Positions 43,004 through 52,571 are shown, counted from the first letter of the stretch. The stretch: 64,000 nucleotides of DNA from Anodontia alba (GCA_964016985.1 OZ024828.1:85390308-85454307), one strand, 5' to 3'. Numbers and translations: made by a program. Notes: a model not told the origin generated them from the sequence alone.

Positions 43004-43293
43004 CAGTGGACTCCCGTTATCTTGAACTCGCTTATCTCGAATAAACGTTTATCTCGAAGTAAAAATCTGGTCCTTGTTTTAATATGGAAACTCCTAAGGA
43101 GCAATTTCTCCTCTTTTCCACAATATTTTCAATATATCTCTAATTTTAAGAGTCAAATTACATATTCATTTTTGAAATGTGGTTGTTCGATTTATTTATT
43201 ATTTCTTTTTTTTTCAATTTTGCAAATCTGATATGTCGAAGTTCGGATATCTCGAAGTAAATAAGGACTTCAAGATAACGAGAGTCTACTTTG
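43004..43293. mobile_element. M10 pogo/Tigger-like MITE
   Basis: Left CAGTGGACTCCCGTTATCTT, right CAAGATAACGAGAGTCTACT, with CTTATCTCGAA words inside. TA duplication no longer visible. Internally deleted relative to 3515-3825 on one arm. Confidence 0.8.
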
Positions 43294-43414
43294 ATTTCAG
43301 GGACTCCAATATCCACATAACTAACACCTGTACAAAAGTTTATGACATACATTTTTTGTTATACACCAGGCTCACCGCAGGAAAACCAACCTGATATAAC
43401 AAACATATCTCTAG

Positions 43415-43575
43415 AGGAGAGATCTCCAGATAAAATTTTTTATGTCTCAACAAAAACATAATTATGTTGTGGGTATTCACTGGAAGCATCTCTGAGGGAG
43501 ATGCTTCTAATGGGTACCCACAACATGTTTTCATGAAGAAATAAGAAAACAATCCATACTTATCTAGAGTTATAA
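43415..43575. mobile_element. M4 hairpin element, complete
   Basis: Arms GTGGGTATTCACTGGAAGCA and GCTTCTAATGGGTACCCAC around TCTCTGAGGGAGA. TCTCCAGATAAAA at the left and CTTATCTAGAG at the right. Confidence 0.82.
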
Positions 43576-43995
43576 ATGTAGTAGATCTAGTCCAGCCAAC
43601 ACAACATCTGGTCAGAAGTTTTGCTAACTACAAAGCTCCTGTCCAGACTGCGCATAGGTTCAGAAACAGAGGTGGATTTGACCAGACTGTGTGGATGCAT
43701 AAGCTGGTCTGTGTCTTTATTAATCACATGCTGAATGTAGATTTCTTTCTTCACCTCGCATTTGTGCCCCCGAGGTAATTAACCTCCTTTGTTATAATCA
43801 TTATTTTTTCATGTAATATTTCAACCTACACTATTTGCATGGTGGAGGTGAATTTAGCATAGGACAAATTAGGCCAAATAAAAAAATATGTGTGTTTAGG
43901 GTAACCCTACCCTACCTAATCTTCCTGGTGAAATCTAGCAATTTTTTTCATGTTTTCTAAAATTTCTAAAAAATAACAAATCAAAAATAGTTGTT
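43576..43995. other. Unassigned stretch
   Basis: No gene, tandem array or hairpin recognised. Confidence 0.4.
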
Positions 43996-43999
43996 ACTG

Positions 44000-44225
44000 G
44001 GATAAACTATTTATGCTACATATTCTGACTAGTAGGTCTGAGCAAACTGTGTAGATCCAGATCAAACTGCTCCTGAAGGAGCAGTTTGATCAGGGTCTGC
44101 ACTGTTTGCCATTCTATCAGTACTTTTTAGACATATCAAAGGGTAGTCAAACAGACTTGGTAAATTTTATGTGAATTATGGTGCGAAGTCCAAATATATT
44201 TGGAAATCAGTGAAGATTCTGATCA
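44000..44225. mobile_element. M3 hairpin element
   Basis: Hairpin about 44040-44112 with GTGTAGATCCAGATCAAACT and GGGTCTGCACTGTTTGCC arms around TGCTCCTGAAGGAGCA. Right words CAAAGGGTAGTCAAACAGAC. Confidence 0.75.
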
Positions 44226-44287
44226 GACTGCTGGGCACATATGTCTGAAGGTACGTTTTCTGATGTTGCCGCTCATATCATTTTACC

Positions 44288-44515
44288 CTATTACCGTAAT
44301 AACCCTAAATATTCAGACAGACAGGCCTGAGCAAACATTTTAGACTCAGATCAGACACCACAAAATGCAGCATCTGATCAGGGTCTACCCTGCTTGCAAC
44401 TCATTCAGCACTATTTTAGATACATGAACAGGTAGTAAAATTGACTTTTTTTAAATTTTAAGAAAAGTATGGTAAGCAGTTATGGTCTCCCAATACTCAG
44501 GGTAAATACAATAAG
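44288..44515. mobile_element. M3 hairpin element, both ends
   Basis: CGTAATAACCCTAAATATTC at the left; CCAATACTCAGGGTAAATAC at the right; core AGACACCACAAAATGCAGCA. Confidence 0.78.
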
Positions 44516-44670
44516 TACCATTATACTGTAGATAAGGGACTTCTTTTCAGTCAAAAAGCAGTAACTACTATTTGCTGGTACTCATTAGAAGTGCCTAAAT
44601 GAAGGACTTCTAATAAGTACACAATAAAGAAATAGTTTTGCTGAGAAACACGAAAAATATCTATCTGGCA
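44516..44670. mobile_element. M4 hairpin element
   Basis: TGTAGATAAGGGACTTC, GGTACTCATTAGAAGTGCC, GGACTTCTAATAAGTACAC and ACGAAAAATATCTATCTGGC. Confidence 0.75.
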
Positions 44671-44784
44671 CTATGTATAATAATATCTCCATAGAACACT
44701 GGTATGCAAAGAAATCAGAAATGTTACCACAGACAGATGGACATAAGGACATCTAGATCACAATCATGTGGCAGGGTAGAATAA

Positions 44785-44890
44785 TACATTGAGGTGCTTC
44801 TAATGAGTACCAACAACATATGTTTTAGTGGAGAAATAACAAAAAATACCAATAAGTTTTGGCTGGAAAAAAAGACCCTATCTGGAGCTA
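44785..44890. mobile_element. M4 right arm
   Basis: GAGGTGCTTCTAATGAGTAC, GTGGAGAAATAACAAAAAAT and CCCTATCTGGAGC. No left arm. Confidence 0.65.
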
Positions 44891-45200
44891 ATATTAACCT
44901 CAGTGGTGACAGGATCAGGTCACAACTCTCAAACTTGACATTTAGGATTAGCTCTGCTTAATCCTCCTTCTATGTAACATCTATGTAACTCTTCCTGTAA
45001 CTACTGACTTCAGTAAACAGGTGAAAAAAATCTTCAAGCACTTAAGGCTACCTCATAATACTTCCCAACAGATCCAGATAAGGGCATTACAATATTTTAT
45101 CCTAACTATTGTATTGGGACACCTGAACTCAATACTTAGTATGCTGGGAAAAATTTTGATTTTTTTTTCACTCATCCATCAATTTTCAGGCACATCACCA
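44891..45200. other. Unassigned stretch
   Basis: No gene or repeat recognised beyond a weak M3-like word (GGGACACCTGAACTCAATAC) near 45116. Confidence 0.4.
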
Positions 45201-45437
45201 GGGCCCAGTTGTTCAATGCATCGTTAGCTTAACAAGCTCATTAAGGGTCATTTCGTTAATTGTTTTAGCGGATTCAATATACAATATTCTGATATTTTTT
45301 GTTGAAAAAATGTGAGTAGCTTTGCAAAAGCTACTCACATTTTTCAGCAAAAAATTTCAGCATATTTGCGTATCACGCAATGTAAATTTTAACGAATCAT
45401 TAACTAACGACATCGTTAGTTTTGAACAACTGGGCCC
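45201..45437. mobile_element. M5 palindromic element, complete
   Basis: GGGCCCAGTTGTTCAATGC to TTTTGAACAACTGGGCCC. The centre AGCTTTGCAAAAGCT lies at about 45318-45332. Confidence 0.9.
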
Positions 45438-45458
45438 AGGTAGTAAAATATTAGGATA

Positions 45459-45695
45459 TTAACTCTTTGCATGCTGGGTAATTTGCATGCGTTTTTGTTG
45501 TCTGTGGATTTTTTTTTTTTTTTTTATACCAGTATTAGCTTTTTCAAAAAAAAATCTTTCAGGAATACCATCAGAGTGTCAAACAGTTTGGATCCAGATC
45601 AGGCCCGACTTTTAGTCCGCCAGATCTGGATCCAAACAGTTTGCAAAGGTTATCAGCAGAAGACAAAAGTCGCCACTAATGGGGGAAAGAGTTAA
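45459..45695. mobile_element. M8 hairpin element, complete
   Basis: TTAACTCTTTGCATGCTGGG at the left and GGGGAAAGAGTTAA at the right. Central hairpin 45580-45644 with CAAACAGTTTGGATCCAG and CTGGATCCAAACAGTTTGC arms, related to the shared core. Contains a T-run and an A-run. A second copy, inverted, is at 54345-54567. Confidence 0.85.
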
Positions 45696-45783
45696 GGACT
45701 GTAAGGAATTAATGTGTCCCAATATTCAGGTTAAATACAGTGTATAGTAAACAAATTATCTGACTGCTTGGTATTCCAATGTT

Positions 45784-45968
45784 TAACCTGCTCAGTATGC
45801 TAGGTAAAGTTTTCAGTTGCCGAGCTATTGAATTTTTTTTTTTCTTATTTTTCTGAGAAGCAGGTTTTGATTTTCAAAATGTCAAACCCTGTTTTCTGGA
45901 GGAAAAAAAATGAGAAAAAATCATCAGTGTTATCTGCTGAATTAACCAGAAAGTAGTAAAAGTTAAAG
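45784..45968. mobile_element. M6 hairpin element
   Basis: AACCTGCTCAGTATGCTAGG at the left, GAAGCAGGTTTTG..CAAACCCTGTTTTCTGG in the middle, CTGCTGAATTAACC at the right. Orientation inverted relative to 48998-49205. Confidence 0.72.
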
Positions 45969-46310
45969 ATTAGAAAATCATGTTTGTTTGTTGTTTTTAT
46001 TGTAGTTGTTATTTTGTTTTTGTCTTTTTTTCTTTTCTTTTTTTATGCTTTTTCCCTACTATGCAAGGAATGCAATCATTTTCTGAAGTGACAAAGGTAA
46101 AAATTAATGTCTTATTTTCTGAGAAAACTATTATGCAAATTTACTGGGCATGCTAAATGTTTAGGTTACCACCAGAAAACAAATGACTGTGGGTACCTCT
46201 CCGAGGGATAAGATTATATGCTTCACTTCTCATTGGGGGTATCTCTTAAAGGAACCCTCTGGAGCAATTGTTTTATTTAGCACTCAGTTTCATATACTAA
46301 AGTCACAACT
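45969..46310. other. Unassigned, with T-rich low complexity
   Basis: T-rich runs at 45985-46060 and scraps of M6 at 46100-46175 (TTATTTTCTGAGAAAAC; GGGCATGCTAAATG). Confidence 0.4.
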
Positions 46311-46311
46311 T

Positions 46312-46556
46312 GGGCTCAGTTGTTCAAAACTAACGATGTTGTTAGTTAACGTATCGTTAAAACGTTGATCATTAAATATGGCGCATATGTTAACACTTTT
46401 GCTCGAAAAATGTGAGTAGCTTTTGCATTTGCAAAAGCTACTCACATTTTTTCAGCAAAAATAACTGTGAATTAGATATTGTACTTACTAGAACAGTTAA
46501 CATTTTGACCACTAATGAACTCGTTAAGCTAACGATGCTTTGAACAACTGGACCCT
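46312..46556. mobile_element. M5 palindromic element
   Basis: GGGCTCAGTTGTTCAAAACT to CTTTGAACAACTGGACCC. The centre repeats GAGTAGCTTTTGCATTTGC/GCAAAAGCTACTC. Confidence 0.88.
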
Positions 46557-46663
46557 GACCTGCAAAAGTTGTCTCCCTTCGCAAAATGGCATACAGGTTA
46601 TCCATTTACTTTTGCTTACTCCTGCCTATCAGAATTCTTAGGGTATAAAATACAACCGTCATT

Positions 46664-46872
46664 AGACTGGCTCCAGTCTCCAGTGACCTTTTCATTCCTT
46701 ATAATCAGTTTTTAAATCCACTGAAATAAGACCAAAATAATATCATGACTATAAAGGCTGGACACTAGTGACCAGCTTTTATAGTCATGATATTATTTTG
46801 GTTTTATTTTAGTAGACTATCAAACAGGGTTTTAAGATAAAATATTTAGTCACTGGAGACCGGAGCCACTCT
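46664..46872. mobile_element. M9 palindromic element, complete
   Basis: AGACTGGCTCCAGTCTCCAG to GACCGGAGCCACTCT; arms AATAATATCATGACTATAAA and TTTATAGTCATGATATTATT. This copy gives the uninterrupted GATAAAATATTTAGTCAC used to define HL-j. Confidence 0.9.
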
Positions 46873-47011
46873 AGGCAGTCATTTGCATGAATAGGTAGCT
46901 AAAATCCGTCTTTTCCATGTGTTTTAAAGACTGACATTCAAATAAAAGTGGATGAATCTTAATCTTTGACTCTGCTCCATGGCTCAGCACATTTTTATTT
47001 TTGTATATACC

Positions 47012-47215
47012 ATAATTATCCTAAGTATTTGGACATAGTACATGCCTGAGAAAACAGTGTAGACACTGATCAGACGCATGAGCCATTTCTACACCATTTG
47101 CTACTCGCAAAGTAATATTTTTGCCACATCAACAGGTAGTGAAATGAACGTTCAAATTTTAGGACAAGTATGGTGAGGAGTTAAGGTGTCCCTATAATTA
47201 GGGTAAATAAGTATC
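47012..47215. mobile_element. M3 element, core degraded
   Basis: ATAATTATCCTAAGTATTTG at the left; GGTGTCCCTATAATTAGGGT at the right; one core arm AACAGTGTAGACACTGATCA. Confidence 0.7.
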
Positions 47216-47223
47216 TTACATAC

Positions 47224-47402
47224 ATCCAGATAAGGCATGTTTTTCAACCGAAAAATACTGATATTTATTTTATTTCTCAATGAAAACATATGTTGTGGGT
47301 ACTCATTAGAAGCATCTCTCTGAGGTGCTTCTAATGAGTACCCACAATGTATTTTTGTTGAGAAATAAGAAAAATAATATGTGAATACCCACTTATCTCA
47401 GC
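47224..47402. mobile_element. M4 hairpin element, complete
   Basis: CATCCAGATAAGGCATGTTT, GGTACTCATTAGAAGCATCT, GCTTCTAATGAGTACCCAC and GAGAAATAAGAAAAAT. Confidence 0.87.
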
Positions 47403-47660
47403 TATGATCTAATACAATCAACACCTTCCATCATCATCTAATCAAACAGATTGCAGTCTATTGTGAACTTGCCAAATTTTAGGAGGGGAAGTAACTCTGA
47501 TGGGCCTGTTTTCATCCTTGAGGGGAAGTAACTCTGACAGGCCTATTTTCATCTTAGGTCAAATGCACTTGGTAAAGTACAGAGATTAGGTAAATATGTC
47601 CCAGTTATGATAGGATAAATGGCCTTGAACAGCATAACTGTATGCATCCTCCAAGCAGCT
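47403..47660. other. Unassigned with a short duplication
   Basis: GAGGGGAAGTAACTCTGA and GCCTGTTTTCATC / GCCTATTTTCATC occur twice about 40 bp apart (47485-47560). Confidence 0.45.
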
Positions 47661-47667
47661 AAATACC

Positions 47668-48035
47668 TTATTTATGCTAAGTATTCGGACAGATAAGCAC
47701 GAGCAAACACTGAAGACTTAGATCAGATGCCACAGAAGGTGACGTCTGATCAGGGTCCACACTGTTTGCCACTCTTCCAGCAGTTCTTTTAACACAAGAA
47801 CAGCTACTAAATGCTTAGCATGCCAGGTAAATAGTTCAGCAGACTAGATTTTGAAATATTTTTTTTTATATTTCCCATAAAAAATTCTGAAATGCTAAAT
47901 CCTGTTTTCGGGGAAAAATATCATCAATTTGTCTTCTACTGAAATTTCTCAGAGAGTGGTAAAAGTTAAAAAGTAACTGAAATTTTATGATAGGTATGGT
48001 ACGGAGTTGTCCGAACACCTAGGGAAAATACGGTG
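47668..48035. mobile_element. M3 element containing a nested M6
   Basis: The left part (47668-47805) has TTATGCTAAGTATTCGGAC and core hairpin GATGCCACAGAAGGTGACGT; the right part (about 47975-48035) has GGTATGGTACGGAGTTGTCC and CCTAGGGAAAATACGGT. Between them, 47806-47974 is M6 (AATGCTTAGCATGCC..GAGAGTGGTAAAAGTTAA). Confidence 0.72.
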
Positions 48036-48124
48036 TGTGTCAACGTGATACACAAATGCTCACCTTTCACAATTACTTGCATTATTACGCTAATCCACCG
48101 ACATTGTGACATGGTAAACTCTGA

Positions 48125-48262
48125 CACTTAATACCATACTTTTCTTGCTTACATTGTTTTTTATGCATTTGTTTCAAAAAAATGTTTGGTGGAATGGCAA
48201 ACAGCCATGATTCTGATCAGACTGTTCCTTTCAGACAGCAGGAGATACAAACTTGTAGCTCT
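48125..48262. mobile_element. M11 fragment
   Basis: TTTTTTATGCATTTGTTTC, GTTTGGTGGAATGGCAAAC and TCTGATCAGACTGTTCC. Confidence 0.6.
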
Positions 48263-48264
48263 TT

Positions 48265-48345
48265 AATATTTAGCATGCTGGGTAAAAATTTCAGCAGACG
48301 ACATTTTGAAATATTTTTTGCCAGAGAATTGGTAAAGCTTAAAAA
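48265..48345. mobile_element. M6 element, hairpin deleted
   Basis: AATATTTAGCATGCTGGGTA, CAGCAGACGACATTTTG and CCAGAGAATTGGTAAAGC directly joined. Confidence 0.6.
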
Positions 48346-48745
48346 AACTTGCATGTAAAGCTTGATGTCACACACCTCACATGCTCAGTGAAAACAACAG
48401 CTTTATCTAAACATCAGTTAGGCAAGTTAAAATGGGGAACTGTACAAATATCAATTGGCTAATAAACACATTTTCTCTTACATATGGCAACAGGTTGGTG
48501 AAATATATTTCTCTCAAAATGTGGTTTAACATTATTGGGTTGATTGTTTACAATCAAGCCACAGTATATAAACACCAAAATTTCCTGATGGTAGTTGTCT
48601 ACCTAATTATAATTATTATGATCAATGTAATCAGCCCTCACTTTAGAAGAAATCCAGGTAATGGTTACTTTTAGCCTTGCTGTTCTTGTTGCTGTGACGT
48701 TAGAGTGCTGTTGAAAGAGGGTTATCTGTAAAACTTGGACTGGGA
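48346..48745. other. Unassigned stretch
   Basis: The 80-codon plus-strand frame at 48432-48674 has no recognisable domain. No repeat seen. Confidence 0.4.
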
Positions 48746-48749
48746 CATT

Positions 48750-48822
48750 GGCAAACAGTGCAGACCCAGATCAGATGCCACAGAATGTGGCATCTGATCA
48801 GGATCTGCAGTGTTTGCTAAAA
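48750..48822. repeat. Isolated shared hairpin core
   Basis: GGCAAACAGTGCAGACCCAG, inner stem GATGCCACA..TGTGGCATC, closing GATCTGCAGTGTTTGC, without the terminal repeats of M1, M2, M3, M8, M11 or M12 on either side. Confidence 0.75.
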
Positions 48823-48997
48823 TTAAAGGAAGATAATGGTAAATGAAACAATCCTGAGTCCCTGTTCAGGGCCATTTTCCCACCCTACACTCAGAGACAA
48901 TCTGCCCACCAGTACTGTCAGTGCTATGATTTTTTTTCATTATTGGCCTGAAGAATTGTTAACCTACTTTCTGCACTCACAATCCACATACTCTAAA

Positions 48998-49210
48998 TCA
49001 ACCTTTACCACTCTCTGGGCAAATTCAGCAGCCGACAAATTAATCAAATTTTCTTATTTTTCCCCCAAAAAAAGACCTTGACATTTCATGCAAGTTGTCT
49101 CCGTAGACAATTAGCACGAAGTGTCAAAGCCTATTTTCTGGAAAAAATAAGAACAGTATTTCAAAATTTCTGCTGAAATTTTTATCCAGAAAGATGAACG
49201 TTAAAAAACC
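48998..49210. mobile_element. M6 hairpin element
   Basis: CAACCTTTACCACTCTCTGG at the left, hairpin 49078-49130 (GACATTTCATGCAAGTTGTC), CTGCTGAAATTTTTATCC at the right, AACGTTAAAAAA end. Confidence 0.8.
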
Positions 49211-49245
49211 CAAAAACACACAATAAAGTAACACTAGAAGTACAA

Positions 49246-49440
49246 AGTTTTCACATACAAGCAAATGAATTGGTAAGCCAAGCTTACCTCTTATATCCTG
49301 CACAAAAACAAGTTTTCAAATACAAGCAAATGAATTGGTAAGCCAAACTTACCTCTTATATCCTGCACACAAACAAGTTTTCACATACAAGCAAATGAAT
49401 TGGTAAGCCAAACTTACCTCTTATATCCTGCACACAAACA
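49246..49440. repeat. Three tandem 65-bp units
   Basis: GCAAATGAATTGGTAAGCCA recurs at 49261, 49326 and 49391, each with CTTACCTCTTATATCCTGCA. Nearly identical, so a recent expansion. Confidence 0.95.
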
Positions 49441-49619
49441 AGTCCCATAACTCCAGCTGGTGCAACAATTTCAAGAAACCTAATCACCAAATTATCCTAC
49501 CTGTCCACAGATGGCACAATTTCTGGGCTCCAGATCAGTATCCTTACTTCATGTCCACAAAAGCAGGTTCCCTACCTGATCACAGACTTGTTGAAACTTC
49601 AGGGCTCAAGATCAGTCTC

Positions 49620-49830
49620 TTAACCCTGGTCCTGCTGAACCCGATATACTTCGTCTTTGCAAACAGTGTAGATCCAGATCAGTTGGCTTTTAAGAAGCCA
49701 ACTGATCTAGATCTGCACTATTTGCCATTCAGTATGTGAATTTATAGCAACAATCTGGATCAAGTGATCTGATTGGCTGAATATTTGAAGTGGGTGTGGC
49801 ATCTTAATTTATTCAGCAAGGCAAGGGTTA
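49620..49830. mobile_element. M1 hairpin element
   Basis: TTAACCCTGGTCCTGCTGAA to CAGCAAGGCAAGGGTTA; core with loop TTTTAAGAAGCC. Confidence 0.87.
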
Positions 49831-50135
49831 GGTTAATTCATATCCATGAAAGCTTGTCCAAGAGTCTCTTTGAGGGGAATCAATACACTTTCAGGGGAGA
49901 CAACTCAATCGAAAGTTTTGCCTCCTTTCAGAAATGGGAGCAAATTCTTTCCTGTTAGAGTAGACCCCCTTTTCAGAAAAGTTTTTGGTGTGCAAGAAAT
50001 CAAACAGGAAGTCGCAAAAGTTGTCCCCCTTGTAAAAATTAGCAGAAATATACAAGCTTACCCAGACGCCTTTATCGTAACAATATGTACAAAAACAGCA
50101 GTTGATGAATAAAGTTCCCAGAAAACAGGAAACAA
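49831..50135. other. Unassigned stretch
   Basis: CTTTCAGGGGAGACAACTC and CAAATTCTTTCC words. The 138-codon minus frame over 49891-50307 crosses into an M6 copy and is not accepted as a gene. Confidence 0.4.
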
Positions 50136-50137
50136 TT

Positions 50138-50348
50138 AACCTGTACCACTCTCCGGGTAAATTCAGCAGACCACAAACTGACAATATTTTCCTAATTTTT
50201 AACATAAAACAGAATCTGACATTTTTATGCAAATTGTCTCTATTGGAGACTATTGTCATGAAATTCCAAAGCCTATTTTCTGGAAAAAAATATGAAATAT
50301 GTTTCAAACTGTTGTCTGCTGAATTTTTGCAGCATGCTTAACATTGAA
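50138..50348. mobile_element. M6 hairpin element
   Basis: TTAACCTGTACCACTCTCCG at the left, hairpin about 50215-50285, CTGCTGAATTTTTGCAGCAT at the right. Confidence 0.8.
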
Positions 50349-50389
50349 TATGGAAGGAGTGGGAGGAAATACAATGTCACCTGCTGGTA

Positions 50390-50584
50390 TTTAACCTTTA
50401 CTACCCTCTGGACTAATTCAGCAAATGCCAAATCAATGATATTTTTTCAAATTTTCCCAGAAAACTGGCTTTGACTTCTCATGCAAATCGAATGTCAAAG
50501 CCTGTTTTCTGAGGAAGATCAGAAAAAAAATTTCAAACTGTCATCTGCTAAAAAAATTTACCCTGCATGCTAAGCATTCATTCA
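50390..50584. mobile_element. M6 hairpin element
   Basis: TTAACCTTTACTACCCTCTG at the left; hairpin shortened (GCAAATCGAATGTCAAAG); GCATGCTAAGCATTCATTC at the right. Confidence 0.8.
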
Positions 50585-50599
50585 GTAATATGAGATGAC

Positions 50600-51085
50600 T
50601 GCCAATGTCAGAACAATTTTAGCTTTTTTGGATCTACAAGTCACCCTGATGCTTCCTACCAAGTTCCTATCAATTGGCCTTTGGGTTCAGGAGAAGAAGC
50701 GAAAAATTGATTTTCAAAATGGCAGCCATGATGGATATCTTCAAATTCAGAACAGAATGATTTTAGCTATTTTTGATCTACAATCACCCCGATGCTTCCT
50801 GCCAAGTTTCAAGTCAATTGGCCTTTGCCTTCAGGAGAAGAAGCGAAAAAAGAGATTTTCAAGACTGTGGCCAAGGCGGTCATCTTGGATTTCCAATCGG
50901 AAGGATTTTAGCTATTTTTGATCTACGTCATCCTGATGCTTCCTACCAAGTTTCGAGTCAAGTGGCCCAAGGGTGTAGGAGGAGTATGCTTTTAAAGAAT
51001 TGTTGATGCTGCACAGCGAACAACGGATGACGAATATTGACCAATCACAATAGCTCACCTTGAGCACTTCATGCTCAGGTGAGCT
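50600..51085 (+). mobile_element. HL-k element, left end missing
   Basis: ATTTTAGCT recurs at 50616, 50760 and 50905 (spacing 144-145). Units hold GATCTACAAGTCACC, GTCAATTGGCCTTTGG, CAGGAGAAGAAGCGAAAAA and CATCTTGGATTTCC. Hairpin 51052-51085 (AGCTCACCTTGAGC against GCTCAGGTGAGCT) then AAAAA. The hairpin is nearly that of HL-c. The 108-codon frame through it is a by-product of the repeat. Confidence 0.75.
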
Positions 51086-51212
51086 AAAAACAATGTCTAG
51101 ATTTGATGAGATCCCAGCTCAAACGCTCATGAAGAAATCCTGTAATTTATCTGGAACTCGGTAACTTCACATTCATTTATTTCCTTGAACACAACTCTGA
51201 TATTCCACTCAC
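51086..51212 (-). other. Intron sequence after the nuclear receptor exon
   Basis: Begins, on the minus strand, with the donor GTGAGTGG right after the exon. The next exon is not found in the lower-coordinate part of the window, so the intron is likely long or the remaining exons are too diverged to see. Confidence 0.7.
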
Positions 51213-51354
51213 CTTCTCTTGACATTCCAACTTCAAAACATTTTTTGAGTCGACAATACTGACAGGAATTCCGAGTAAAAGGAGTTATTTCACATTTTTC
51301 TTCATTAGAACATTTGTGGGTCATTCCCTGTGTTATACATCTCCGGAAAAAACC
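51213..51354 (-). CDS. Nuclear receptor DNA-binding domain exon (second zinc finger)
   Basis: Internal exon of 142 bp coding for 47 residues plus one base. It starts GFFRR, just after the first-finger P-box residues that lie in an unseen upstream exon, and continues to KKCFEVGMSRE. The second-finger cysteines are spaced C-x5-C-x9-C-x2-C (exon residues 15, 21, 31, 34), the family pattern; the D-box is SNEEK. The acceptor is a pyrimidine-rich stretch ending TTTCAG at the GGT of Gly1 (phase 0); the donor is AAG/GTGAGT (phase 1). CQYCRLKKCFEVGMS is very like RAR and other NR1 members, so a ligand- or heme-type NR1 transcription factor is likely, but the ligand-binding domain is not visible and no ortholog is named. 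An extra Cys after FFRR is unusual. Confidence 0.92.
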
Positions 51355-51690
51355 CTGAAAGTATACAAAACTATAAAAATTAGACTTTAACCAATTATTA
51401 TTGCATAAAAAGCACTGTCTCACATTATTAACAGCCCTGCATTAACCGGCAAAAAGCCGTGTATTAACAAGGCAATTCACACGCTGTTAATGCACGGCTA
51501 TGCAACCTTCAATATGATCGTACCGGGGCCACAGATTTGCTGCCGTTAAGAAATGTGTACTGCCCAGCCCTAGAACGAGCATAGTCAGTGCAAATTATGT
51601 TCGCAAGACATCGGTGAAACGGCGAAACAAAATAGTGCAAGAAATAATGCAAAATGAAGCAAATGTTTTCAGTTTTTATGCAATAATAGC
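51355..51690 (-). other. Upstream intron of the nuclear receptor gene
   Basis: The acceptor-proximal part reads TATACTTTCAG on the minus strand. 51430-51505 has small inverted words (GCATTAACCGGC; GTTAATGCACGGC). Somewhat CpG-richer than the surroundings (CGGTGAAACGGCG). No first-finger exon seen. Confidence 0.55.
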
Positions 51691-51691
51691 G

Positions 51692-51832
51692 ATCGAACAT
51701 GGTTTTTCAATGCATTAACATTCGCCAGGTCCCTTGGGAGGTGTTGAAAACCGCGGCCTCCGGCCTCAGTTTTCAACACCTCCCTCGGGACCTGGGGAAT
51801 GTTAATGCATGAAAAACCATGTTTGATCCCTA
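51692..51832. mobile_element. Foldback element, 60-bp arms, in the receptor intron
   Basis: Arms of about 62 bp (GATCGAACATGGTTTTTC.. against ..GAAAAACCATGTTTGATC) around an unpaired CCGCGGCCTCCGGCC loop at about 51754-51770. Arms differ at only a few positions. No TIR of the M families, and the only copy in the window. Confidence 0.75.
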
Positions 51833-51849
51833 TAATGTCTACCTTCTGC

Positions 51850-51925
51850 AAACAGGGCCTTGATTCAGATCAGATACCCAAGGATGTATCATCTGCTGCT
51901 ATTGTGGCTAATGCTTTAAGGGCTA
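51850..51925. mobile_element. Core and M7 scraps
   Basis: GCAAACAGGGCCTTGATTCA and ATCATCTGCTGCTATTGTGG only. Confidence 0.45.
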
Positions 51926-51954
51926 GAAGATAAGACACATGAAAGCTATTTGGA

Positions 51955-52145
51955 TACCAAAACTACTCTCCATACCTGCCCTAATATTTTACTGCCTGTT
52001 GACGTGTCTAAAAAAGTCTCCTTGATGAGTAGCATTTACAGTATAGACCCTGATAAGATGCCACATACTGCAGCATCTGAGGTGGGTCTAACTGTTGCCC
52101 AGGCCTATCTGTCCAAACACTTAGGGTATTTATGGTATTTTCCTT
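51955..52145. mobile_element. M3 element, inverted
   Basis: CATACCTGCCCTAATATTTT at the left; core around GATGCCACATACTGCAGCAT; right end CTGTCCAAACACTTAGGGTA. Confidence 0.72.
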
Positions 52146-52342
52146 AAAAAGTCTTTACAAGCTGAATCAGAAAATTAGCACGCAACATTTGAAAACATTA
52201 TTTTCACTGGAAATGTGTTGCCCAGGCCTATCTGTCCAAACACTTAGGGTATTTATGATATTTTTCTTAAAAAGTCTTTACAAGCTGAATCAGAAAATTA
52301 GCACGTAACATTTGAAAACATTATTTTCACTGGAAATGTGAC
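52095..52342. repeat. Tandem 123-bp duplication including an M3 end
   Basis: TTGCCCAGGCCTATCTGTCC recurs at 52095 and 52218 with the following 100 bp, up to TTTTCACTGGAAATGTG, almost identical. Confidence 0.92.
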
Positions 52343-52449
52343 TTGACATTCTCTCCAGAGAATACCATATGAGTTTGTCTGTGATAAAAATATCAGGAAT
52401 CCGAATGCAAAAAGGTATATTCTGGTCAAATATTGACAAAACTATTTAC

Positions 52450-52560
52450 AGTGTTATCCCTTAAAGTGCCAGTCACAACTGCAGATGACCACATTCTGAT
52501 TTTTTTTCTTACTGTTCAGAAAAAAGAAGGCTTCAACGAAGTTAGAATGGCGCTTTAAGA
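52450..52560. mobile_element. M7 element, core deleted
   Basis: CTTAAAGTGCCAGTCACAAC and AACTGCAGATGACC at the left, TAGAATGGCGCTTTAAG at the right. Confidence 0.6.
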
Positions 52561-52571
52561 GCAGAAATTCT

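Noticed and set aside
49891..50307. 138-codon minus-strand open frame
   Set aside because: The longest frame outside the mariner, but its N-terminal third is an M6 hairpin element, composition is Phe/Cys-rich like random AT-rich DNA, and no domain or splice context is seen.
50595..51006. 108-codon and 77-codon frames with EEKKRK-type repeats
   Set aside because: They read through the 145-bp units of HL-k; the peptide repeat mirrors the DNA repeat.
51117..51423. 98-codon frame taken as a complete small receptor protein
   Set aside because: Sequence before GFFRR and after MSRE does not match the family, and consensus splice sites sit exactly at those points, so only 51213-51354 is coding.
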